A stretch of DNA of 64,000 nucleotides from assembly GCF_029581355.1 (NCBI RefSeq), contig NZ_CP120849.1, forward strand, positions 5,798,501 to 5,862,500, written 5' to 3'. The position numbers were made by a program, and so were the translations under genes. The number at the start of each line of letters is the position of its first letter. Positions within the stretch are counted from its first letter, which is position 1. The stretch comes from Parabacteroides chongii. GTDB lineage: Bacteria; Bacteroidota; Bacteroidia; Bacteroidales; Tannerellaceae. Positions 26,901 through 32,624 of the stretch are shown piece after piece. Below the pieces are notes generated by a model. That model had not been told where the DNA came from. It made no database searches and was given only the letters and a program-made list of their open reading frames with translations.

Positions 26901-27757
26901 CGCCAATAGAGCAAAGCATTAAACGAAAAATAGAAGCTGTCGGTACTCCTCTCAAGGATTGGGATATAAATATCTATCGTGGTGTGCTTACTGGTTATAA
27001 TGAAGCATTCATCATTTCCACAGAGAAACGTGATGAGATTCTTGCCAACTGTCATACGGACGAGGAACGTTCCAGAACGGCTGAACTTATACGACCGATT
27101 CTTCGAGGCCGGGATATAAAGAGATATGGCTATGAGTGGGCAAATTTGTGGTTAATCTGGATTCCTTGGCATTTTCCATTGCACTTAGATAGTACAATTG
27201 AAGGTGCTTCAAAAAAAGCAGAGATGGAGTTTGAAAAACAATACTCTGCTGTGTATAATCATCTGTTTGAATATAAAGAGCCTTTATCAAAACGTAACAA
27301 AGCAGAAACAGGAATTCGTTACGAATGGTATGCATTACAAAGATGGGGTTCTAAATATTGGGAGGATTTTTTGCAGCCAAAAATTGTATGGAAGAGAGTT
27401 GGTTCAATATTACGTTTTTCTTACAATGAAAATGGAGCAATGGCATTGGATAGTACTTGTTTTGCAACGGGAAAAGACATTAAATTTCTAGTGGGTATTC
27501 TTAATTCAAAAATGGGACATTATTTACTAAAGGATGCACCTAAAACAGGTACTGGAGATTTGCTTATAAGTGTTCAGGCTGTGGAACCATTAAAGATTCC
27601 AATCCTTAATAAAGGTATAAAGGAGGAACTAGAAGTCCTATTAAATAAACAATTATATTCTGTATCAAAAGAACGAGATAAAGAAATAAACCGTATAGTG
27701 TTCAAGCTATACGGTTTACTTGATGAAGAAATTATATTTATTGAAAATTCTCTATAA
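23969..27757 (+). CDS. Type IIG restriction-modification protein (Eco57I-like), expressed orientation of an invertible specificity domain
   Basis: 1262 residues. The N-terminus carries a PD-(D/E)xK nuclease pattern: EDIDLAIRL then GLLIEVKST. The central gamma-class N6-adenine methylase has motif I DPAVGSGHF (near residue 543) and motif IV IIGNPPYIQL (near 831). Residues 955-1262 form the target-recognition domain and lie on the invertible segment. This domain begins with MSVFVQQCGSLCEFSSSDSW, which is repeated exactly in the opposite-strand gene. It would methylate one adenine specificity and cut unmethylated DNA. Base composition is visibly A+T-richer than flanking genes, suggesting transfer. 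No frameshift is seen. The swap of residues 955 onward is inferred from the repeats. Confidence 0.9.
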   Translation: MGQLKPTQVLNKAYRQVTIETAKFNHFKNALQILLENVSDGQREETQKEHLRNFLSDTFYKSYYIAPEEDIDLAIRLDKTTKSNIGLLIEVKSTTNKSEMISVDNLNKKALQELLLYYLKERITKKNTDIKYLITTNIHEFFIFDAQEFEQKFYQNKKLRKEFQDFQDGRKTSSKTDFFYAEIASPFIEEVQESLEYTYFDIYDYRKSLNNKNVSSKKLIELYKVFSDTHLLKLPFQNDSNSLNKSFYSELLHIIGIEEQKEGSKTVIVRKTTEKRNEASLLENTINQLDAEECLRKVPNTAIYGSTYDERLFNVAMELCITWINRILFLKLLEAQLLKYHNGKLCYKFLTNKKIRDFDDLNTLFFQVLARDFNHRTSSILKDFEHVPYLNSSLFEVTDLESDTIKINSLSQREELPLLSNSILRNKKNNLRVNSLPTLEYLFAFLDAYNFASEGSEEIQEEAKTLINASVLGLIFEKINGHKEGAVFTPGFITMYMCRESILKTVLQKFNRFYGWNCSSTTELYNKIDDIAKANELINSIKICDPAVGSGHFLVSALNELILLKYELGILVDANGKRIKGSDYTLSIENDELIITDADNNLFAYNPLNKESYRMQETLFHEKKQIIENCLFGVDINPNSVKICRLRLWIELLKNAYYTAESNFRHLETLPNIDINIKQGNSLLHRFNLQDSIKSILKETGINIEQYKNAVTKYKNAQDKGEKRELESLISTIKSKLKTEIGQKEPKRIKLNKYRAELIDLQAPQLFEFTKKEQKERQKQIEVLNKETKKLEEYFKEVRSNKMYLGAFEWRIEFPEVLDEEGNFIGFDCIIGNPPYIQLQSMGDDADILEQMEYETYARTGDIYCLFYEQGMNVLKEAGCLCYITSNKWMRASYGENLRNYFATKTNPILLVDFAGVKIFDSATVETNILLINKEVNRHSTLACTFPNANGLNKMSVFVQQCGSLCEFSSSDSWVILSPIEQSIKRKIEAVGTPLKDWDINIYRGVLTGYNEAFIISTEKRDEILANCHTDEERSRTAELIRPILRGRDIKRYGYEWANLWLIWIPWHFPLHLDSTIEGASKKAEMEFEKQYSAVYNHLFEYKEPLSKRNKAETGIRYEWYALQRWGSKYWEDFLQPKIVWKRVGSILRFSYNENGAMALDSTCFATGKDIKFLVGILNSKMGHYLLKDAPKTGTGDLLISVQAVEPLKIPILNKGIKEELEVLLNKQLYSVSKERDKEINRIVFKLYGLLDEEIIFIENSL
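26829..26967 (+). repeat. Left copy of the 139-bp inverted repeat (crossover site)
   Basis: Identical, in inverted orientation, to 28489-28627. It encodes residues 955-1000 of the restriction protein, in frame from AAATGAGCG to GGATTGGGATAT. Identity stops abruptly at both ends. It is the probable site for invertase or homologous recombination. Confidence 0.92.
27050..27141 (+). repeat. Second inverted identity patch, 92 bp (left copy)
   Basis: Identical in inverted orientation to 28315-28406. It encodes CHTDEERSRTAELIRPILRG and the following residues through KRYGYEWA. It divides each recognition domain into two variable parts, one between the repeats and one after this patch. Confidence 0.88.
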
Positions 27758-28625
27758 AACTAATTTCTTCATCATTTAATCCATAGATATTATACATTAA
27801 ATTATTGCTATAATATTTAAACTCCCGAATAGTTATCTTGTTGTTTTTTAGTTTGTTGAAAACTGCAAGATGTTCATTTAGCTGTTCAATAGTTGGTTTA
27901 GCAACAATAAGTTGTTCTATAGTATATTTTTTCCATCTTATAGTACCTACTCCTGTTGTTGTTCCGACTTTTGAAAATAGCCATTCAGCTACTGAAGAGT
28001 TTAAAGCAGTCAAAAGGAACTCTATGTATTCTCCTCTCATATAGAAAGCTGTTGCCTCTGGCATGTATTTCCCCAAAAAATCAAAGGCAAACTTTGATTT
28101 GTCAGAAATTTCGCCCCATACAATTTTTGGCTGCAAAAAATCCTCCATATAAGCGCAGTTACGTAAATTATAAGGGGTATCTCCTTTGTCTGCACGTTTT
28201 GAAATTTTATCCCAATATTGGTCTAAATGAGCTTTAACCGCTGGAAAATCTTCAATATGAATCCGTTCAAATTTCCCCTTAACGCCATTGTGTGTGTTAA
28301 TTAACCATAGTTTAGCCCACTCATAGCCATATCTCTTTATATCCCGGCCTCGAAGAATCGGTCGTATAAGTTCAGCCGTTCTGGAACGTTCCTCGTCCGT
28401 ATGACAATTCGCCAATATCTCATCACGCTTTTCCGTGTTTATGATAAACGCATCGTTGAAACCAGTCTTAATCCCATAGTTTATTTGAATATCCCAATCC
28501 TTGAGAGGAGTACCGACAGCTTCTATTTTTCGTTTAATGCTTTGCTCTATTGGCGATAATATAACCCACGAATCAGAACTACTGAACTCGCATAACGACC
28601 CGCATTGCTGAACAAAAACGCTCAT
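27738..28625 (-). CDS. Silent alternative specificity domain of the type IIG system
   Basis: 295 residues, homologous only to the C-terminal part of the 1262-residue protein. The first 46 residues are identical (MSVFVQQCGSLCEFSSSDSW onward), a variable part follows, then the shared CHTDEERSRTAELIRPILRG, then a different C-terminal half. It lacks nuclease and methylase domains, so alone it is not an enzyme. Inversion between the 139-bp repeats would fuse it in frame to residue 954, giving a 1249-residue protein with new specificity. Its ATG overlaps the invertase stop (ATGA), so a free fragment could be made by translational coupling. Its 3' end overlaps the active gene by 20 bp. Confidence 0.88.
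   Translation of the reverse strand: MSVFVQQCGSLCEFSSSDSWVILSPIEQSIKRKIEAVGTPLKDWDIQINYGIKTGFNDAFIINTEKRDEILANCHTDEERSRTAELIRPILRGRDIKRYGYEWAKLWLINTHNGVKGKFERIHIEDFPAVKAHLDQYWDKISKRADKGDTPYNLRNCAYMEDFLQPKIVWGEISDKSKFAFDFLGKYMPEATAFYMRGEYIEFLLTALNSSVAEWLFSKVGTTTGVGTIRWKKYTIEQLIVAKPTIEQLNEHLAVFNKLKNNKITIREFKYYSNNLMYNIYGLNDEEISFIENFQ
28315..28406 (-). repeat. Second inverted identity patch, 92 bp (right copy)
   Basis: Exact inverted copy of 27050-27141 within the silent specificity domain. Confidence 0.88.
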
Positions 28626-28627
28626 TT
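28489..28627 (-). repeat. Right copy of the 139-bp inverted repeat (crossover site)
   Basis: Exact inverted copy of 26829-26967. Its outer end contains the last codon and stop of the invertase gene, so exchange leaves the invertase sequence unchanged. Confidence 0.92.
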
Positions 28628-29233
28628 ATATTCAACCAAAACATTCTTCAAAAATCGAGCAAGAGTATTTCTATCTACCTGACATATTTTCGCTATTTTT
28701 CGTTGAGAAACTCCTACTGCTAGTAATTCTTTTATTAATATTTTCTTTTCTGATAATTTATATTTATCAGGATCACTTCGTCGTCCCTTAGGTCGACCTA
28801 AGATTAGACCTTCCGATTTTTTTCGAGCCAAAGCTTCTTTTGTCCTCTGACTAATAAGATTGCGTTCTATTTCTGCCGATAATCCAAAAGCAAATGCTAA
28901 AACCTTACTTTGAATATCCTCTCCCAATCGATAATTATCTTTAATAGTCCACACTCGACATTCTTTCCCCATACAAACATTTAATATTTCCATGATCATA
29001 AACAAATTACGTCCCAAACGAGATAATTCCGCACATATAATCAAGTCATCCTTTTGAACACGTTTCAACAAATCTCCAAGCTCTCGTTTATTATAAGCTT
29101 TTGTTCCACTTATTGTTTCTTCTATCCAGCCATCGACACTTAATTGCTCACGCTTACAGAAATTATTAATTTCAAATCGCTGATTTTCTACTGTTTGTTT
29201 GTCACTACTAACTCTAATGTATCCGTATACCAT
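28622..29233 (-). CDS. Serine recombinase (resolvase/DNA invertase family)
   Basis: 203 residues, the size of Hin/Pin-type invertases. The catalytic serine is Ser9 in YGYIRVSSDKQ. The further active-site segment is AELSRLGRNLFMIMEIL, followed by the long E helix (AFGLSAEIERNLISQRTKEA) and the basic GRPKGRR hinge. A C-terminal helix-turn-helix reads VSQRKIAKICQVDRNTLARF. Such enzymes invert DNA between short sites, usually with an enhancer. Lying immediately beside the inverted specificity domains, it is the obvious switch for this system. Its stop overlaps the start of the silent domain by 4 bp. Confidence 0.93.
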   Translation of the reverse strand: MVYGYIRVSSDKQTVENQRFEINNFCKREQLSVDGWIEETISGTKAYNKRELGDLLKRVQKDDLIICAELSRLGRNLFMIMEILNVCMGKECRVWTIKDNYRLGEDIQSKVLAFAFGLSAEIERNLISQRTKEALARKKSEGLILGRPKGRRSDPDKYKLSEKKILIKELLAVGVSQRKIAKICQVDRNTLARFLKNVLVEYK

Positions 29234-29419
29234 ATCTTTTTTTCGGATAACATACTAAAAAAAATCAAAATATCCACCCTATACAGCAATCGATTTTCAA
29301 AACTTCACACAGAATTCAAAAATATCAGTAACAAATTTTCACAGATCGTATCGTAAACTTAAACCGAACTACCAATCTACTATCAGATTACCCCTCAAGA
29401 AAAATCACATATCAATTTA

Positions 29420-30832
29420 TCAAATCAACCCTCTATCTTTTTTTATATGATACCACATTCCCTCTTTTGGAGAATCAGGCAACTTGGTCAAACGGTTTTG
29501 AATATATCTCAAATGAATTAAATTTAACTCCCGATTTACATTAACTAAGTATTCATCAAATTTATAATAAGCCGATATTGGTTTATGCCCTTTATCCAAA
29601 GCCCATACCAGAAAAGACTCAAACACCAACAAATCTTCAGTTTCCTGAGTCAGTTCTATTAATTCCATTCCTTCAACCTGTTGAGGAACATGAGCTTCCC
29701 GAATTATTCCATCCTGATCCATCGCGACAAACACTGGTTCTAGAGATTCACAACGTTTACGTTTTTTCTTTCCTTCAAGTGTCCATATTCTGCCTTGTTG
29801 ACAAAATCCATGTTCTAGCCAAAGCCCTGCATTATCTAAAACAAGACCTTCCTCTTTTCCTGGAGACGGACGCATACAACGACCGACTTGTTGTAAATAT
29901 AATGCCAGTGATTTTGTAGGACGGGCTAACTGTACTGCCTCACAATCAGGAACGTCAAATCCTTCCGATACAATATCAACATTACTCAAAACCAATGTTT
30001 CTCCTTTTCTAAATCGCTTTAGTATTTGTTCACGTTCCTTTTTGGACGTATTAGCATCAATATGTTCTGCGGCGATACCCTCCCGGCAATACTCTTCTAC
30101 TATTTGTTGACTATGCTCTATGTTTACCGCAAAAACAATCATCTTTTTACCATCCGCTCTTTTATGATAGCTCTCAACCAAATCAGCCATCAATTCTTTA
30201 TCTTGCATTAATTCTCCTAATTCATCCTGGGCATAATCATTCATCTTCACTTTTATAGAAGATAAATCAGGAGTAACACCTACAAAATGTTTTACCTTTA
30301 CCAAATAGCCATGCTCAACAAAATAACTCAATTGTCCACTATTAATAAGAGTATCAAATAAATCAGAAAAACCTTCTCCACTCATTCGGATAGGAGTAGC
30401 TGTTACACCTAAAAAACGAGCTTTCGGATAAATATCCCACAGCTTTTTATAAGTACTGGCTTTAGCATGATGACATTCATCTATAATAACTATGTCAGCA
30501 ACAGGATATTCTCTTTTTGACAAACTCTGAATAGTTGCAACCTGTACTTCTTTTGTCGCATCAGGTGGTATAGCTCCAGATATAATACCCGCATCTACAT
30601 CAAAGCAGAATAGACGTTCAACTATTTGCTCTACTAATTCTTTCCGATGAACGACTATCAACACTTTTTTTTCTTTCAAACGAGCACGACGCACTATCTC
30701 TGAAAAAACGGTAGTCTTCCCTGTTCCGGTTGGCATTTGAAATAAGACATTCATCAGATTTTGCGTAAGAGGATTCCACGCATCGAATATATCTCGTATG
30801 CCATTAGTTTGATATGGACGTAATTCAACCAA
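29420..30832 (-). CDS. SF2 DEAD/DEAH-type helicase of the restriction island
   Basis: 470 residues. Helicase motifs in order: LRPYQTNGI (Q-like), MPTGTGKTTVFSEIV (Walker A), VVHRKELVEQIV (Ia), IIDECHHA (Walker B), VTATPIR (III), SNVDIVSEGFDVPDCEAV (V) and QQVGRCMRPSPGK (VI). It resembles the ResIII group of translocases. The only start that keeps the first motif is TTG at 30832, with no ATG available upstream. It precedes the invertase on the same strand by 186 bp and shares the A+T-rich composition of the island. A role as DNA translocase partner of the type IIG enzyme is inferred; an unrelated repair role is possible. Confidence 0.85.
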   Translation of the reverse strand: MVELRPYQTNGIRDIFDAWNPLTQNLMNVLFQMPTGTGKTTVFSEIVRRARLKEKKVLIVVHRKELVEQIVERLFCFDVDAGIISGAIPPDATKEVQVATIQSLSKREYPVADIVIIDECHHAKASTYKKLWDIYPKARFLGVTATPIRMSGEGFSDLFDTLINSGQLSYFVEHGYLVKVKHFVGVTPDLSSIKVKMNDYAQDELGELMQDKELMADLVESYHKRADGKKMIVFAVNIEHSQQIVEEYCREGIAAEHIDANTSKKEREQILKRFRKGETLVLSNVDIVSEGFDVPDCEAVQLARPTKSLALYLQQVGRCMRPSPGKEEGLVLDNAGLWLEHGFCQQGRIWTLEGKKKRKRCESLEPVFVAMDQDGIIREAHVPQQVEGMELIELTQETEDLLVFESFLVWALDKGHKPISAYYKFDEYLVNVNRELNLIHLRYIQNRLTKLPDSPKEGMWYHIKKDRGLI

Positions 30833-30990
30833 TTTATATATTTTTTATGTTGCTATAAAAATAGTGTTTTTTCGGGATATAGTTTGATTGGTCAACCATA
30901 AAAAACAACCTCTGAATGCTTTTTATTTACCTCACACTCTCCATATTCCAAAAATAAACCGTAAGTTTACCTCAACTAAATACAACACAT

Positions 30991-31425
30991 ATGACACCTG
31001 AATCTAAATACGAATCCGTCCCTTATAGTTTTGCTTACTGCCTGAATGAGCAATGCAAGCACTCTACAAAGTGCCTGCGTTATCTCGTTTCGAAACAACT
31101 CACACCGGAACGGACTGTTTTCTCGATCGTAAACCCGGCTTGCACAACGCCACAAGCAGATAGCTGTCCCTTTTTCAAAGCAGATCAAAAGGACAGGTAC
31201 GCTTTGGGGATTACTTATTTACTGGACGATCTGCCTCATAACAAAGCTGTTGCCATCAAACGGGCAATGAATGCAAATTTTAGTAAAGGAACCCTTTACC
31301 GCATCCAGAAGAAAGAACGATTAATTACCCCTGACGAACAAAAGATCATTCGTATGATCTTTATGCGACAAGGTATCCATACCGATCCGCTTTTCGACCA
31401 ATATGTAGAGCAATACGATTGGTAA
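30991..31425 (+). CDS. DUF6078-like protein with cysteine-rich N-terminus
   Basis: 144 residues, no signal peptide. The N-terminal half has cysteines in YCLNEQCKHSTKCLRY and later CTTPQADSCPFF, arranged like a small metal-binding site. The C-terminal half (AIKRAMNANFSKGTLYRIQK and PDEQKIIRMIF) looks helical, possibly DNA-binding. I recognise it as a Bacteroidales family of unknown function. It lies just right of the restriction island, divergent from the helicase. A regulatory role is only a guess. Confidence 0.7.
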   Translation: MTPESKYESVPYSFAYCLNEQCKHSTKCLRYLVSKQLTPERTVFSIVNPACTTPQADSCPFFKADQKDRYALGITYLLDDLPHNKAVAIKRAMNANFSKGTLYRIQKKERLITPDEQKIIRMIFMRQGIHTDPLFDQYVEQYDW

Positions 31426-31460
31426 GAAATTGTATACTTTTAGGCCTTTATTACTTATAA

Positions 31461-31556
31461 TCCCCACTTAATTGGGTAATATTCCCCACACCAGTGGGCA
31501 GTATTCCCCATAGTAGTGGGAATAATTCCCCACGTGGATAAAAATTGTGGGGAAAA
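31461..31556. repeat. Array B: four CCCAC/GTGGG palindromes at 22-bp spacing
   Basis: TCCCCA units begin at 31461, 31483, 31505 and 31527, exactly 22 bp apart, and the first three each close with a TGGG arm, for example CCCACACCAGTGGG. The final half unit at 31546-31553 is inverted (TTGTGGGG). It lies between the convergent DUF6078 and pldA genes. Confidence 0.82.
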
Positions 31557-31620
31557 AGACAAGTCAGAACGCTTGCAGATTAATGAAAGAAGAACATCAA
31601 TAACTCTATGAAACAGACTC

Positions 31621-32460
31621 TCAATAGATACTGAAATCCTGCGGTTTTATCACGAAACCGAGCCGTAGCATACTCTTAAAGTGATTATATTCCAACAGGT
31701 TTTCTCCGTAGCCATTATAATATTGAAGGAAGAAATATTGGTTTTCGTTATTATTGAATTTATAGCTCAGTTCTACCTGGGTATTAAAGCTGAACCATGT
31801 TTTACGTTTCGTCAGAATCACTCCGCAGTTAAAGCGTTTATTATCTGTTCGGAAATTCGTTGCCACCTGGAATATACCGTTATATTTCAGTAAGTCTTTA
31901 TTATACTTTCCATCGACAATCGGTATCCATGTTTTGAACTGAGCTTCCCAGTTCTTGTTAAGGACAACGGCCGCTGCAAATGTGACCTTATTCCAGCTAC
32001 GGGAAGCCATACTATCTTTCCCGTTCGACTCATGTTCAAGCATCAGATATCCTTTACCGATATATTTGTTGTGATGGATAATCAGGTGCCCGAGCCCTAT
32101 TCCCGGATTGAAGTTCAGGTCGCGCATAGGAAGAGATTCCTGAAAAACATTCCAGAAAGCTTTCTGAGTATACTGGATGAAAAGATACGTATCGAAGGGT
32201 AACTTACTCTTGGTCAGACGTTGCGCAATACTTAACTGAAATTTGACATCCGAATTGGCAGCAGTCGGTTTATGCCCGATCGTCGTTCCTCCAATGAAAT
32301 AATTATCTTTAAACAAAGTAAAATAAGGAGCTTTATCCAATACCGCACGTACACTGTCTGCATTATATTCCAGCTTGGGATCCTGAACCAATACCTGGGA
32401 GAAAACGGAGACAAAGCCGGACAGAAACAAGACAAACAGAAATATAGTTATCCTTTTCAT
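31621..32460 (-). CDS. pldA: Outer-membrane phospholipase A
   Basis: 279 residues from the ATG at 32460 (MKRITIFLFVLFLSGFVSVF, a signal peptide). An in-frame ATG at 32526 lies upstream of the -7 box and is rejected. The OMPLA signature is present: QYTQKAFWNVF, NFNPGIGLGH, HESNGKDS with the active-site His and Ser, and SRSWNKV with the Asn of the triad. A 12-strand barrel is expected, and the terminal aromatic residue supports it. It hydrolyses phospholipids misplaced in the outer leaflet. The gene is single with its own promoter. Confidence 0.93.
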   Translation of the reverse strand: MKRITIFLFVLFLSGFVSVFSQVLVQDPKLEYNADSVRAVLDKAPYFTLFKDNYFIGGTTIGHKPTAANSDVKFQLSIAQRLTKSKLPFDTYLFIQYTQKAFWNVFQESLPMRDLNFNPGIGLGHLIIHHNKYIGKGYLMLEHESNGKDSMASRSWNKVTFAAAVVLNKNWEAQFKTWIPIVDGKYNKDLLKYNGIFQVATNFRTDNKRFNCGVILTKRKTWFSFNTQVELSYKFNNNENQYFFLQYYNGYGENLLEYNHFKSMLRLGFVIKPQDFSIY

Positions 32461-32498
32461 ATATAATATTATTGTATGTAAAATCAATAAAAACAAAG

Positions 32499-32506
32499 CA
32501 AAGATA
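32499..32506 (-). promoter_or_regulatory. -7 box of pldA
   Basis: The minus strand reads TATCTTTG, 38 bp before the chosen start, matching TAnnTTTG. Confidence 0.6.
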
Positions 32507-32611
32507 ACAAGCGTACCATCAAACAATTCTCCCCGATTCCCTGAATTATGGTCAATTCAGTTACCTTTTCTTTATTAATAACCAATTCTTATCCGGTAAG
32601 TTCATTTTTTA

Positions 32612-32619
32612 TATCTTTG
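32612..32619 (+). promoter_or_regulatory. -7 box of the MutS-like gene
   Basis: TATCTTTG matches TAnnTTTG but ends only 5 bp before the ATG, so the transcript could be leaderless or nearly so. Confidence 0.5.
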
Positions 32620-32624
32620 TCCGC

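Noticed and set aside
27738-28625. Simple decayed duplicate of the restriction gene
   Set aside because: The frame is intact from Met to stop, the identity is limited to two blocks, and the variable parts are well-formed recognition-domain sequence.
28622-29233. Integrase of a prophage or conjugative element
   Set aside because: The protein is a short serine recombinase next to matching inverted repeats, and no phage structural, mobilisation or transfer genes are present.
23969-30832. BREX or DISARM defence system
   Set aside because: A methylase and a helicase are present, but pglZ, brxC, brxL, drmA, drmB and a phospholipase D gene are absent, and the methylase has its own nuclease domain.
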